Positions 45,779 to 55,158 of a stretch of DNA of 64,000 nt are shown here, one piece after another; within the stretch, counting starts at the first letter, position 1, and the number at the start of each line of letters is the position of its first letter. The translations under genes and the position numbers were made by a program. The notes below the pieces were generated by a model. The model was given only the letters and a program-made list of their open reading frames with translations, made no database searches and was not told where the DNA came from. The DNA is from Nitrospirota bacterium (GTDB lineage Bacteria; Nitrospirota; Thermodesulfovibrionia; Thermodesulfovibrionales; UBA6898), in the NCBI GenBank assembly GCA_016235245.1, contig JACRLO010000006.1, forward strand, positions 1 to 64,000. Reading direction: 5' to 3'.

Positions 45779-46666
45779 ATGCTTTCTCCGCTTTTCAAGA
45801 TAATCGTTTTATTGTTACTTCTGCTCATTCTGCCTCACTCGTCATTTGCAGGCATGATCATCGGCGGCGATAGCGTCTATACAATAAAAAAGGGAGATAC
45901 GATTGAGCTTGTCGGAGCACGTACAGGTGTGTACTGGTGGAAGATCGCAAAGGATAATAATATCGACACAAAAAAACGCCTCCAGCCAGGCCAGGAACTG
46001 AAGATCAATACGCGGAAGATCGTTCCCGTAATGATCGATAGTGGAATTATCATCAATGTCCCGGACAGGACCCTCTATTCTTTTAAAAACAGCCGGCTTG
46101 TGCGGTCTTTTTCTGTCGGGATGGGGCTTCCCACGTCAAAAACATCTTCAAGCTGGAAAACGCCAATCGGAAAGTTCAAGGTGATCGCAAAAAAGAAAGA
46201 CCCGACATGGTATGTTCCCCCTTCGATACAGGAAGAGATGGAACTGGAAGGGAAAGAGGTCATCACCTCAGTACCGCCCGGACCGGACAATCCGCTCGGC
46301 AGATACGCAATAAAAACCTCGCTGCCCGGCATCATGATCCATGAAACGAACAAGCCGGCGTCAGTCAACCAGTACAGGAGCCACGGATGCATACGCGTAC
46401 TTCCCGAAAACATGGAAAAGTTCTTCGAAGAAGTTGAGCCGGATGCGCCGGGTGAGTTATTATATATGCCTGTCAAAGCCGCTGTCTCTGACAAGGGACG
46501 GGTCTTCCTCGAAGTTCACAAGGATTTCTACCGCAGGATCAAAAACTTGAAGGAAGAGGCGAAGACGCAACTTGAGAAAACCGGTGCTGCCAACAAGGTA
46601 GACTGGCTAAAAGTGGAAAAGGTCCTGAAAGAACGATCAGGCATTGCCGAGGATGTAACACTATGA
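45779..46666 (+). CDS. LysM / L,D-transpeptidase (YkuD) cell wall enzyme
   Basis: A 295-residue exported protein. Signal peptide (residues 1-24), LysM-type peptidoglycan-binding segment (YTIKKGDTIELVGARTGVYW, RLQPGQELKI) and a YkuD catalytic domain with IMIHETNKP and the active motif SHGCIRV, whose Cys attacks the tetrapeptide. It makes or attaches L,D cross-links in peptidoglycan. Its stop overlaps the start of a DUF882-type peptidase gene, so synthesis and cleavage are coupled. Confidence 0.92.
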   Translation: MLSPLFKIIVLLLLLLILPHSSFAGMIIGGDSVYTIKKGDTIELVGARTGVYWWKIAKDNNIDTKKRLQPGQELKINTRKIVPVMIDSGIIINVPDRTLYSFKNSRLVRSFSVGMGLPTSKTSSSWKTPIGKFKVIAKKKDPTWYVPPSIQEEMELEGKEVITSVPPGPDNPLGRYAIKTSLPGIMIHETNKPASVNQYRSHGCIRVLPENMEKFFEEVEPDAPGELLYMPVKAAVSDKGRVFLEVHKDFYRRIKNLKEEAKTQLEKTGAANKVDWLKVEKVLKERSGIAEDVTL

Positions 46667-47184
46667 TATCAAGAAGAACATTTATACAGGGTTTGGCTGC
46701 TGTTGCAGTTCTATACCCCTATACAAAGGCAGTTGGAAGCGTTCCCTCCGAAAGAACATTAAGTCTTTATAACGTCCATACGGATGAGAGCCTTGATGTT
46801 ACGTATTTTTCTGATGGGTCCTATGACTATGAAGCACTCGGAAAAATTAACCGGCTTATGCGGTGTCACCATGCTGATGAGGTAAAGCCGATCAGCACAG
46901 GGGTTCTTGACCTGCTCTGCGACATAAAAGACCGGCTTCATAAGGACCGGCGCATCGAAATAATATCAGGATACCGTTCTGCCGCCTATAATGAATATCT
47001 GCGGACCAGGAGCAGAAAGGTCGCACGTGACAGTTTTCATATGCAGGGGCTGGCTATCGATTTTTCGGTCAGCGGATTGAGTAAAAATACCCTTTCGGGG
47101 ATCGCCAAATCTTTTTATGCAGGCGGCGTTGGGAAATATCGGGAATTCGTGCATATTGATGTCGGTCCTGTCAGATACTGGTAA
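46663..47184 (+). CDS. DUF882/YcbK-type murein endopeptidase (M15 fold), Tat-exported
   Basis: A 173-residue protein with a twin-arginine signal (SRRTFIQGLAAVAVL). The M15-like zinc motifs are ISGYRSAAYNEYLR, HMQGLAIDFSV and FVHIDVGPVRYW, giving His/Asp/His ligands. E. coli MepK of this family cuts L,D (3-3) cross-links. It overlaps the L,D-transpeptidase gene by 4 nt, a sensible pair. Confidence 0.9.
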   Translation: MISRRTFIQGLAAVAVLYPYTKAVGSVPSERTLSLYNVHTDESLDVTYFSDGSYDYEALGKINRLMRCHHADEVKPISTGVLDLLCDIKDRLHKDRRIEIISGYRSAAYNEYLRTRSRKVARDSFHMQGLAIDFSVSGLSKNTLSGIAKSFYAGGVGKYREFVHIDVGPVRYW

Positions 47185-47207
47185 AATCTTTTTATAAGGA
47201 TAGAGAC

Positions 47208-47864
47208 ATGGGAAAAGAAGCAAAACAGCTAAAGGAACTTTTTAACGATATCGTTGAGTATGTCAGGATTAACCATACTGAAGCCATAGACAAGGCGTAC
47301 AGCTATTTCTGGGATGGGGAAACTCCTGATGAGTTTTTGGCCGGCAGTGCACTTATGCTCGGGTTCCACAATTTTGAAGACTGGATGGTATTTGACCATA
47401 AGATCAATGAAGAAGGCGATACCTATATTGACCTTTTCCTCAGGGATACCAAAGATCTTGATGATCAGGCAATCGATCTTCTGCGCAAGGCAAAAGACTC
47501 GGTAATAAGCCTCTATGAGGTCGCCTCTGTTGTCACGGATAAAAAAGTCATTCTCAAAGATATTCTTTTTGACAGGGAAGCTGAGCTGAAAGAGAAATCG
47601 CTCACGCAGAGCCTGAAAAAAGGCGATCTGTTCGCAACACGGCTTTTCAAACTCGACAATATCGATGTTATGAGCGCCTCTGTCTATCCCTACACCCCCG
47701 GTCAGAAAGAAAAGGTCCTTGCCTATGTTAATAAACAATTCAGGCGTTACATTAAAAATGTGAACCCTGACGGAACCATGCAGGACTATCTCAAAAATTA
47801 TGGTGATGTTTTCAACCTGATCTGGATGAATTTCATTATCGAGCCCCCCGAAAAAAAGGCCTGA
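47208..47864 (+). CDS. Hypothetical protein (218 aa)
   Basis: Soluble, acidic protein beginning MGKEAKQLKELFNDIVEY with no signal peptide. It has a conserved-looking middle (LAGSALMLGFHNFEDWMVFD) and a C-terminal helical part ending NLIWMNFIIEPPEKKA. It starts 24 nt after the endopeptidase gene with a GGATAGAGAC leader. I do not recognise a named family. Confidence 0.75.
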   Translation: MGKEAKQLKELFNDIVEYVRINHTEAIDKAYSYFWDGETPDEFLAGSALMLGFHNFEDWMVFDHKINEEGDTYIDLFLRDTKDLDDQAIDLLRKAKDSVISLYEVASVVTDKKVILKDILFDREAELKEKSLTQSLKKGDLFATRLFKLDNIDVMSASVYPYTPGQKEKVLAYVNKQFRRYIKNVNPDGTMQDYLKNYGDVFNLIWMNFIIEPPEKKA

Positions 47865-47937
47865 CCTCTCTCGGTCTGTTTTTTGCTCCCTGCCATCTGA
47901 AAATCCTGAGACATTCTCAGCGATTTTCTGATACATT

Positions 47938-48693
47938 ATGACTATGATAAATTGCGATCAGGCGTCTATCAGGACAGCCGGACTGATCATCATAGGCAAT
48001 GAGATCCTGTCGGGCAAGACTCAGGACCAGAACTCTTTTTTCCTTGCAACAGAACTCCGAGCCCTTGGCGTAAGCCTCGTCCGCATATCCGTAATCCCCG
48101 ATGACCTTGAGATGATCAGCAAAGAGGCTGTGCTTTTTTCTGAGTCCTTTGATCTCGTCTTTACCACTGGGGGGGTCGGCCCGACCCATGATGACATCAC
48201 CATGTCAGGCGTTGCAAAGGCCTTCGGTGTACCACTCATACGGCATCCGGTGCTTGAAAGAAGATTCCACGAGCGCTATGGTGAAGCGGTAAACAATGCG
48301 ATTATGAAAATGGCTGAAGTGCCTGAAGGCACTGAGGTCATCGAATTTGCAACCAACAATTTCCCTCTGGTGGTCTTCCGAAATATCTATATCTTCCCGG
48401 GCATTCCCCGCTATCTGCAGGAGAAGTTCAACCTTGTCAGGGAGCGCTTCAGGACATCGGCATTTTTTTTGAAACGGATCTATCTGAGGGCAAATGAAGC
48501 CGACATTGCAGCGATTCTTAACACTGTTGTTGCAAAAAATGACTGCGTTACGTTCGGCTCCTATCCCATCCTCGGCAACGACGACTATCAGATCATTGTG
48601 ACGGCAGAGTCAAAAATAGAGGCTGATCTTACCGTCGCACTCGAAGAACTCATTCAGAACCTCCCCCAAAATATCATTGTAACGGTGACATAG
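47938..48693 (+). CDS. CinA N-terminal-like molybdopterin-binding-fold protein
   Basis: 251 residues. MoCF/MogA-type motifs: IIIGNEILSGKTQDQNS, TTGGVGPTHDDITM and FPGIPRYLQEKF. This equals the N-terminal half of CinA; the C-terminal nicotinamide-deamidase domain is missing. Related stand-alone proteins are often annotated as competence/damage-inducible protein A homologues; some hydrolyse ADP-ribose-type substrates. ATG 47938 or ATG 47944 could be the start. Role not certain. Confidence 0.88.
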   Translation: MTMINCDQASIRTAGLIIIGNEILSGKTQDQNSFFLATELRALGVSLVRISVIPDDLEMISKEAVLFSESFDLVFTTGGVGPTHDDITMSGVAKAFGVPLIRHPVLERRFHERYGEAVNNAIMKMAEVPEGTEVIEFATNNFPLVVFRNIYIFPGIPRYLQEKFNLVRERFRTSAFFLKRIYLRANEADIAAILNTVVAKNDCVTFGSYPILGNDDYQIIVTAESKIEADLTVALEELIQNLPQNIIVTVT

Positions 48694-48694
48694 C

Positions 48695-48725
48695 AAAGGG
48701 CCGGGGATATCTCCTCCAGCCCTTT
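48695..48725. terminator. Possible terminator between convergent genes
   Basis: AAAGGGC (48695-48701) pairs with GCCCTTT (48719-48725), with further GGGA/TCC pairing inside. The T-tail is poor. It lies between the CinA-like gene and the convergent gene at 48751. Confidence 0.5.
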
Positions 48726-48750
48726 CTCTGTGCATCAGGAACCAGATCTT

Positions 48751-49242
48751 CTATACCGGCTGTAGCTTAGGGATCATCGGCGTCATGCCTTCCTGCTTGA
48801 TATCTCCCTTTATCCCGATAACCGTTTCGCTATAGGGAATGTCTTTCCCCGAATTCTTGATCGCCTGCTGAGTAATATAGGCAAGACCTCCGCAGCAGGG
48901 GACTTCCATCCGGACGACACTTACGCTCTTGATCGAGAATTGTTTAAACATATCGGTCAACGTTTGAAAATACTCCTGAGCGTTATCGAGCTTCGGGCAT
49001 CCGATGATAACTTTTTTCCCCTTGATGAATCTGCTATGGAACCCGACAGCAGAGAATGCTGTGCAGTCTGCGGCAAGCAGAATGTCGGCATCATTGAGAT
49101 AGGGGGCTCCTGTCCCTATCAACTTCAACTGAATAGGCCAGTTCTGAAGCTCGGGACACTCGTCTCCTGACACTGCTGCAGTTTCCTTCTTATCCGAAAA
49201 GTTCACCGGCTTCATACCTGAGCATCCGCATCCTTCTCCCAT
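48751..49242 (-). CDS. Iron-sulfur-associated protein lacking the ferredoxin domain, FNR-type control
   Basis: 163 residues. The N-terminus has GEGCGCSG; the main part resembles the C-terminal half of a family in which two 4Fe-4S domains precede it: LLAADCTAFS, VIIGCPKLDN, VVRMEVPCCGGLAYI and YSETVIGIKG. Only this half is present, with about eight cysteines kept, so it may still bind a metal centre. AAGGAGG lies 7 nt before the ATG. It is transcribed alone from a promoter with an FNR-type site at -41.5, pointing to induction without oxygen. Molecular function unknown. Confidence 0.75.
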   Translation of the reverse strand: MGEGCGCSGMKPVNFSDKKETAAVSGDECPELQNWPIQLKLIGTGAPYLNDADILLAADCTAFSAVGFHSRFIKGKKVIIGCPKLDNAQEYFQTLTDMFKQFSIKSVSVVRMEVPCCGGLAYITQQAIKNSGKDIPYSETVIGIKGDIKQEGMTPMIPKLQPV

Positions 49243-49298
49243 TTTGTTGCCTCCTTTATACTGATATCTGCCATGTCATTGGTCTGGCTTATGACCTA

Positions 49299-49304
49299 AG
49301 TATA
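49299..49304 (-). promoter_or_regulatory. -10 box of the FNR-type promoter
   Basis: TATACT on the minus strand; start predicted near 49292, leaving a ~50-nt leader. There is no -35 box, as expected for a promoter that needs a class II activator. Confidence 0.6.
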
Positions 49305-49326
49305 AAACAGCCTGCCGATATCCGCT

Positions 49327-49340
49327 ATGATTTAAATCAT
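49327..49340 (-). promoter_or_regulatory. FNR/CRP-family operator at -41.5
   Basis: The perfect 14-bp palindrome ATGATTTAAATCAT has the core TGAT-N4-ATCA of FNR sites. Its centre (49333.5) is 41.5 bp before the predicted start, the standard class II activation distance. Confidence 0.7.
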
Positions 49341-49430
49341 CCTGCCGATGAAACAGATTGTTGTTTGCTGCATGGGAAAGGAAATGTAAGCCCGAATAGC
49401 TAAAGCGACCGCAGGTGACAATGAGTGATG

Positions 49431-50126
49431 CTACGAAAGCGTACCGATAAATCCGGTCAGTTTTTCGGTATTTTCTTCCGGCATATTCAGAAATTCAACG
49501 CCGATAGCAAACCGTTTTGTTTCTGCAGTTTCAATCGGTATGCAAGAGGCTACCCGGCCTGCAAAACTGATTTCACTGTCTCCCGGAAGGGTTATCTCCA
49601 TGGGCCACTGCTGATCGAGTTCAAGGGCATTTTCACTTTCGATGAGCATGCCTCCCAGACTGATTTTTTTGACTGAAAAGTCTTCCGGACAAGTCAGGAT
49701 GAATTTGCCGTTTGCAACGACATGGAATCTCATGTTAACCCTGAGACCACTCAGGCTGTGGAGCTCTACGGAATCCTTCTCTGCCTTATATGACTCAATA
49801 AATTTTATAAGGGTATTGATTTTTTCACTGGCGAGATCGTCGAATCTCATGCCGACCGAGTAGAGCGGTACAACGTCTCCCTCTGCTGTTTTTCTGCTCC
49901 CACTGAGCGTAGACCAGATAACGGCCCCCTTGACCGATATGGACCGGTCTTTTGTTTCAATCCGGAGCATATATTCACTGCCCATTTTCAGCGTCCGGTC
50001 GATTTGTAGCGAAATACCGCCAAGACTGATGTCGATAATATCAACCGTACTTGCAAACATCATTTTCCCGTTGATCTTCATGATATCGGTGGCGAATCGT
50101 TTGAATTTTCTGTGTTCCTGTCCCAT
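49431..50126 (-). CDS. Double PilZ-domain protein (c-di-GMP receptor candidate)
   Basis: 231 residues with two PilZ-like domains. The first has the c-di-GMP motifs HRKFKRF and DISLGGISLQID. The second has RVNMRFHV and KKISLGGMLIES, with Asp replaced by Lys in the D/NxSxxG motif, so it may not bind the ligand. It lies 89 nt after the sigma-54 regulator gene and may respond to c-di-GMP within the same regulatory group. Confidence 0.85.
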   Translation of the reverse strand: MGQEHRKFKRFATDIMKINGKMMFASTVDIIDISLGGISLQIDRTLKMGSEYMLRIETKDRSISVKGAVIWSTLSGSRKTAEGDVVPLYSVGMRFDDLASEKINTLIKFIESYKAEKDSVELHSLSGLRVNMRFHVVANGKFILTCPEDFSVKKISLGGMLIESENALELDQQWPMEITLPGDSEISFAGRVASCIPIETAETKRFAIGVEFLNMPEENTEKLTGFIGTLS

Positions 50127-50215
50127 AGATGGTCTCCCTGTATCCCCAGTAGCCGTAAGTATTTATTATACTGATATGGCTGTATTCTTTACCACACTTC
50201 ACCCCATCTTCACCG

Positions 50216-51580
50216 CTATTCCATCTGGTATTTCTTCAGCTTCCTCTTCAGGGTAGAAAGGGATATGCCGACCGCACGGGCTGCCCTGCTGTAGTTGCCT
50301 GCATGTTCCGCGACTGCAGAAAGAATATGGGTTTTCTCCATGTCTGTAAGGGTTGAAGACGAACCTGCTGCAGATTTTTGCTCAGCTGGCCTCAAAGTCT
50401 GTTCTGCCTTTTTCGGTCTAATCGTAAGAAGCTCAGCCGGTTTCAGCTCAGTTCCCTGCTGCAGGATAGCTGCTCTCTCGAGAATATTTCTCAGTTCCCT
50501 CACATTGCCGGGCCAGTTATACCGCATCATCTTTTCGATCTGACCGTCCGCAAGCCTGAGAGGTCTCCCTTTTGCAACTTTCGAGATCAGAATCTCACAA
50601 AGCGCCGCAATATCTTCTATTCTTTCTCTTAATGGCGGCAGATGCATCTTAATGACCCCAAGGCGGTAATAAAGATCCTCCCTGAATGTTCTGGCTCCTA
50701 TGGCCCTTTCAAGGTCAACACTCGTGGCGGCAATTACCCTTACCTGGGCCTGAAGAAGTGCCGTACCTCCAAGCCTGCGGTATGCCCCGTCATCAAGAAC
50801 GCCCAGAAGCTTTGCTTGAAGTGCTATAGGCATCTCGCCAATTTCATCAAGAAAGATCGTTCCTCCCTCTGCCATCTCAAACATCCCTTTTTTCGTTGTG
50901 ACTGCTCCAGTAAATGCACCTTTTTCATGCCCAAAGAGCTCGGCCTCGATCAGGCTTTCAGGAAGGGCAGCACAGTTGATGCTGATAAACGGCCTGTGCC
51001 TGTACTGGCCGCCATAATGGATCGAGCGCGCAGCAATATTTTTCCCTGATCCGGTTTCGCCAGTGATCAGCACTGGCGCATCAGCATCGGCAGCAAGGCT
51101 GATAAGCCGATGGATTTCTGCAATTGCCGTGCTGTTTCCAACAGGCAGATGTTCCTCGCGTTCCTTGTCTGAACGGTAATTCTGAAACTGCTCAATCTTT
51201 TCAAGGCCGAGGACCCTCATGGCCTGGGCTATGGCAAGCCCAAGCTCTTCAAGTTCAAAGGGTTTTGAGAGATAGTCAAAGGCCCCGCCCCTGACCGCTT
51301 CTACGGCATTATCAAAGCTCGGGAAGGCAGTAGTAAAAACTATCTTTGTCTGACTATTAAAATTCAGGATAGTCGGACAGAGGGTATAGCCTTCGGCATC
51401 AGGCAATTTCTGATCAAGGAGCAGCACGTCAACCCGTATTTTTGCGCAGATAGCAATACATTCCGCGGCCGTATGCGCGACAGATACCACGGTATCATCG
51501 GCCTTAAAATATTCCTGTACTGACATGCAGAAATTTCTGTCGTCATCAACGATCAGAATGCTCCTCTTTATTTTATGCAT
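50216..51580 (-). CDS. Sigma-54-dependent response regulator (NtrC family)
   Basis: 454 residues: receiver domain (IVDDDR, phospho-Asp in [19 protein letters not shown]), AAA+ domain with GETGSGKN (Walker A), GAFTGA (sigma-54 contact), [12 protein letters not shown] (Walker B) and the arginine fingers in REDLYYRL, then a Fis-type helix-turn-helix ([19 protein letters not shown]). It activates sigma-54 promoters when phosphorylated. Its start overlaps the kinase gene by 8 nt. Targets unknown; I did not find a clear sigma-54 promoter nearby. Confidence 0.95.
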   Translation of the reverse strand: MHKIKRSILIVDDDRNFCMSVQEYFKADDTVVSVAHTAAECIAICAKIRVDVLLLDQKLPDAEGYTLCPTILNFNSQTKIVFTTAFPSFDNAVEAVRGGAFDYLSKPFELEELGLAIAQAMRVLGLEKIEQFQNYRSDKEREEHLPVGNSTAIAEIHRLISLAADADAPVLITGETGSGKNIAARSIHYGGQYRHRPFISINCAALPESLIEAELFGHEKGAFTGAVTTKKGMFEMAEGGTIFLDEIGEMPIALQAKLLGVLDDGAYRRLGGTALLQAQVRVIAATSVDLERAIGARTFREDLYYRLGVIKMHLPPLRERIEDIAALCEILISKVAKGRPLRLADGQIEKMMRYNWPGNVRELRNILERAAILQQGTELKPAELLTIRPKKAEQTLRPAEQKSAAGSSSTLTDMEKTHILSAVAEHAGNYSRAARAVGISLSTLKRKLKKYQME

Positions 51581-52679
51581 TGGCGCTGCTATCTGCAGGC
51601 AGACTCAGGGTGACCGTTGTCCCGGCATTTTCTGCGCTTTCGATTTCTATCGTCCCGTTCATCTTAAACATCATCTTCTTTACAATCACCAGTCCCAGAC
51701 CCGTCCCATGGCTTTTTGTGGTTGAAAAAGGCTGAAAAAGATGTTTTTTCTGCTCTTCTGGGATTCCCCGGCCATTGTCCCTTACCCTGATGACAAACCT
51801 GCTGTCTGCCCTGAGCGTACTGATACTGATCTCTGGCGATTCGATATCCTGGAGCGCATCCGATGCATTGACCAGTATGTTCAGCATTACATGCTGCAAG
51901 GCACGCGGATCGAACAGGCCATATTCGGCATCAGGTCTGAAGAAAGTCTTGATCCTGATCTTATGGGTGCTGAAGTCGCGTTCGACCATGGCCAGAAGAT
52001 TGTTCATAAAGGATGCGACATGGACTTCCCGGCATTCAGGGTTCTCATACATGCTGAAGTTTTTGAGGTCTTTCAAAAGGATTTCAACCCTGCCGATGTC
52101 CGAAAGCATCCGGTCGAGAAGCTCGTTTACCGCTTCTTTCGAATAGCTTGGAAGATTCTTCTTGCATACCGCAAGTGTTGTCTTGATAGAGTTTATCGGG
52201 TTGCCCAGTTCATGCCTTATGCCGGAAAAAATATAGCCGAGATTATCCATGGTGTTCACAGCCTCTGCTATCGCCTGCAGTCTGGTCCTTTCCGTTATGT
52301 CCGTCACATACAGCCAGAGGTAGGTATCCGAAATAAGATAAATAGTATAGCCGATAAACTTGTTGCCATATCGAAGGCTGCGCGGTTCCACGAGGTTGGC
52401 AGACAGAAACGGAATTTCGATGTCCGACAGCAGAAGAGAGACCAGTGCATCGTAATCCTTCGGTTTTATGGTGCCCCGGAATATTTCAATGGCCAGCTTA
52501 TTCTGGAAAAATACTTCCTTCTTCGAGATATCAAAGCCTATGATGCCCAGGCTGATATCATCAAGAATGTTCGCATAGATACACTCGCCAAGGCACGGTG
52601 TTTTGCTGATAGGGCAGGCCTTCCCCTCTCCCCGGTGGGAACAGGTAGTCATCTGCGCAGCCGCGACAAAGTCTTTCAT
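51573..52679 (-). CDS. Soluble PAS histidine kinase with an N-terminal cysteine cluster
   Basis: 368 residues and no membrane segment. Cys13, Cys22, Cys29 and Cys33 (TTCSHRGEGKACPISKTPC, GEC) form a tight N-terminal cluster that could bind an iron-sulfur centre or zinc. A PAS-like domain follows (~40-150), then HisKA with GIRHELGNPINSIK (phospho-His), and HATPase with NASDAL, DNGRGIPEEQ and HGTGLGLVIV. It is the partner of the sigma-54 regulator it overlaps. The gene is 18 nt after murA. Confidence 0.9.
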   Translation of the reverse strand: MKDFVAAAQMTTCSHRGEGKACPISKTPCLGECIYANILDDISLGIIGFDISKKEVFFQNKLAIEIFRGTIKPKDYDALVSLLLSDIEIPFLSANLVEPRSLRYGNKFIGYTIYLISDTYLWLYVTDITERTRLQAIAEAVNTMDNLGYIFSGIRHELGNPINSIKTTLAVCKKNLPSYSKEAVNELLDRMLSDIGRVEILLKDLKNFSMYENPECREVHVASFMNNLLAMVERDFSTHKIRIKTFFRPDAEYGLFDPRALQHVMLNILVNASDALQDIESPEISISTLRADSRFVIRVRDNGRGIPEEQKKHLFQPFSTTKSHGTGLGLVIVKKMMFKMNGTIEIESAENAGTTVTLSLPADSSANA

Positions 52680-52697
52680 GTCACCTCGTTACAGGAC

Positions 52698-53951
52698 TTA
52701 TTCTTTTTCTCGGGTAATCTCTGCCCCGATTTTCTTTAATTTTTCTTCGATCCTTTCGTATCCCCTGTCAAGGTGATATATCCTCTTTATGGTCGTCTCT
52801 CCCTCTGCCGCAAGAGCAGCCACAATAAGCGATGCACTAGCCCTCAAATCAGTTGCCATGAGCGGAGCGCCCTTTATCTTCTTTGCGCCTCTGATCGTTG
52901 CAATACCGCCTTCGATCGAGATATCAGCACCCATCCTTTTGAGTTCTGCAACGTGCATGAACCGGTTTTCAAATATCTTCTCGGATATCACGCTTGCGCC
53001 TTCGGCCATACACATCATAGCCATGAGCTGGGCCTGCATGTCAGTCGGGAACCCAGGATAGCGCATGGTTGTTGTGCTCACAGCCTTCAGCCTTTGCGGC
53101 CCGATCGCCCTGATACCCTTGCTCACCGGGCTAAAGACAATCCCGGTATCCGTCAGTTTGTTGATCACCGCATCGAGATGATCAGGCCTGCAGTTTTTAA
53201 TCGTAATATCGCCTCCGGTTATGCCTGCTACCGCCATAAACGTGCCTGTCTCTATCCTGTCCGGTATGACCGTATGCCTGAGAGGCTTCAGTTTCCTGAC
53301 CCCCTCGATCTCGATGAGACTCTCCCCCGCACCTTTTATCTTCGCTCCCATCGAAATAAGGGCATCTGCAAGGTCAACCACCTCAGGCTCGCGTGCAGCG
53401 TTCTCTAAAAAAGTCCTGCCCTCTGCCAGCGTTGCGGCCATCATCAAATTCTCGGTACCGGTCACGGTCGGGATATCAAAATAAATGTGCGCACCTTTCA
53501 GTTTCTTTGCCTTTGCAATCACATACCCTGAATCAAGCGTTATGACCGCCCCCATCTTTTCAAGCCCCATCAGGTGCAGGTCTATGGGGCGTGCACCGAT
53601 TGCGCATCCGCCGGGAAGTGACACTTTTGCCTTGCCAAGGCGGGCGACAAGCGGACCTAAGACAAGAACAGATGCACGCATGGTGCTGACCAGGTCATAG
53701 GGAGCTTCAAAATGCGATATTTTTGAGCAGTCAAGAATTGCCTTGTTCTTTTCGAGGTGAAAACCTGCCCCTAGGTTTGCAATGAGGCGGCCCATGGTAG
53801 ATACATCCCTGAGATGCGGGACATTCCGGAGTATATGTTCGCCGGGTGCAAGGAGGGTTGCAGCCATGATCGGAAGCGCAGCGTTCTTCGATCCACTGAT
53901 CGTAACAGTTCCTTTCAGTCTTTTGCCGCCTCTAATAACAAGTTTGTCCAG
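52698..53951 (-). CDS. murA: UDP-N-acetylglucosamine 1-carboxyvinyltransferase, CTG start
   Basis: 417 residues from CTG 53951. First committed step of peptidoglycan synthesis: transfers enolpyruvate from PEP to UDP-GlcNAc. The segment [20 protein letters not shown] then [11 protein letters not shown] carries the Lys-Asn pair (residues ~22-23) needed for catalysis, and [13 protein letters not shown] holds the fosfomycin-sensitive Cys. An ATG exists only at 53867, which would remove these residues. AAGGAGAG stands just before CTG and an in-frame TAA is four codons further upstream (an ATT codon between is the other possible start). Full family length (about 418) supports the CTG. Confidence 0.93.
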   Translation of the reverse strand: MDKLVIRGGKRLKGTVTISGSKNAALPIMAATLLAPGEHILRNVPHLRDVSTMGRLIANLGAGFHLEKNKAILDCSKISHFEAPYDLVSTMRASVLVLGPLVARLGKAKVSLPGGCAIGARPIDLHLMGLEKMGAVITLDSGYVIAKAKKLKGAHIYFDIPTVTGTENLMMAATLAEGRTFLENAAREPEVVDLADALISMGAKIKGAGESLIEIEGVRKLKPLRHTVIPDRIETGTFMAVAGITGGDITIKNCRPDHLDAVINKLTDTGIVFSPVSKGIRAIGPQRLKAVSTTTMRYPGFPTDMQAQLMAMMCMAEGASVISEKIFENRFMHVAELKRMGADISIEGGIATIRGAKKIKGAPLMATDLRASASLIVAALAAEGETTIKRIYHLDRGYERIEEKLKKIGAEITREKE

Positions 53952-54033
53952 ATTAATCTCTCCTTACATCTTTTTCGGTATTGTAATACAAAAGCAGTGA
54001 TTTGGCATAACTCAAATATGGTATATTTCAGGT

Positions 54034-54192
54034 ATGAGAGAATTTATCATCTACCAAAACGATGACAACACATGGATTGCCGAGGCAAAAGAACTCCCTG
54101 GTTTTTATATGAAGGGCAAGACCGAAAAAGAAGCTCTCGAAAAGATCCAGACCGCATTGAAGATCTACTATCCCTGCAGGTGCGACGACTGA
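54034..54192 (+). CDS. Small HicB-like (UPF0150) protein, solitary
   Basis: 52 residues: YQNDDNTWIAEAKELPGFYM, then GKTEKEALEKIQTALKIYYPC, the single-domain HicB-like fold of antitoxins and related small proteins. There is no HicA toxin gene on either side. It is divergent from murA. Function as an antitoxin is therefore doubtful. Confidence 0.75.
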   Translation: MREFIIYQNDDNTWIAEAKELPGFYMKGKTEKEALEKIQTALKIYYPCRCDD

Positions 54193-54477
54193 TCCGGAGC
54201 AGGCCGGCAGATATTCTTCTGCACACAGCTTATCACTAAATCCGGCATCCTGCCTCTTTTTTCGCCCTGAATAGTTGACAAAGCCCCCCTCGTGTGGTTC
54301 AATAGTTATACAACAAATCAATCAGATCTTCCCTAAAACAACCCGGGCTCATCACGTTTTTTCCCATATGTTCAAATGCAGCCAATTCAATAATAAACCA
54401 GGGGTTTACAAGGATGTAACGTTATGAACGTTATGGCCAATGTAATTGTTTTAGGAACAGGTTTTGAGGAGGTATGT

Positions 54478-55110
54478 ATGTTAACAGCTATGACAGAGAA
54501 GTCGGTGGATGCACAAACTAAGCGGATATTGCTGATGCCATTTGTTTTTTTGATTATTGTTGCGATGATAGGCCTTGCAGCTGCATATACGGTAATTATA
54601 CCGGGAGAATTGGCTCACACGCTCTCTTTTTCATCTCTCCGCACAGGCAGTGACGAGGCTGCAAAAAAGAGGGTTCTGGACTGGATGGCAGAGAACTCTG
54701 CCGTACCAGAGCAGGTATTAGCAAAAATCTACAACGCGGCCGCAGTTACCGGCAACAGGGACCTGATCCTCGCCATCTGTCTCGTGGAGTCCAACTTTAA
54801 CCCCAATGCAGAAAGCGATAAGGGTGCAATCGGCCTTATGGGGATAATGCCGGGCGTATGGGTAAAAGAACTGAAGGAGCAAGGCATCATACGGGAGAGA
54901 GACGACCTTTACAATATATCGGGCAATATCGCAGCCGGTGCCCATGTGCTTGCAACGTATATGTCGGAAACAAGCGATCTCAGGCTGGCGCTGATCCGTT
55001 ACGTGGGGGGCGCTTCCTGGTATGCGACCAAGGTTTTGCAGGCGCAAAAACAGATCAGGCTGGCACAAAACGCAGACCAAAGCCTCCCTTTTTCTTCCCT
55101 TCGGAATTAA
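54478..55110 (+). CDS. Membrane-anchored lytic transglycosylase (SLT family)
   Basis: 210 residues from ATG 54478, which follows GAGGAGG at 5 nt; an ATG at 54424 is open but has no such site. A membrane segment (~20-42) is followed by an SLT domain with the catalytic glutamate in AICLVESNFNPNAES, GLMGIMPG, NIAAGAHVLATYM and LALIRYVGG. It cuts peptidoglycan between MurNAc and GlcNAc from the periplasmic side. Confidence 0.9.
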   Translation: MLTAMTEKSVDAQTKRILLMPFVFLIIVAMIGLAAAYTVIIPGELAHTLSFSSLRTGSDEAAKKRVLDWMAENSAVPEQVLAKIYNAAAVTGNRDLILAICLVESNFNPNAESDKGAIGLMGIMPGVWVKELKEQGIIRERDDLYNISGNIAAGAHVLATYMSETSDLRLALIRYVGGASWYATKVLQAQKQIRLAQNADQSLPFSSLRN

Positions 55111-55113
55111 GAA

Positions 55114-55157
55114 CTGAGCGCGGGGATGCTCATCAGAAATCATATCCCGCGGCTCAG
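55114..55157. terminator. Imperfect hairpin between convergent genes
   Basis: CTGAGC-G-CGGGGAT at 55114-55127 pairs, with a small bulge, with ATCCCG-CG-GCTCAG ending at 55157. It lies between two convergent stop codons. Confidence 0.45.
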
Positions 55158-55158
55158 C

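Noticed and set aside
49380-49430. Structured RNA upstream of the PilZ stop region
   Set aside because: The AAGCGACC...GAAAGCG stretch looks RNA-like, but I could not draw a convincing fold or match a known class.
54034-54192. HicAB toxin-antitoxin system
   Set aside because: Only a HicB-like frame exists; no HicA-like frame was found on either side.
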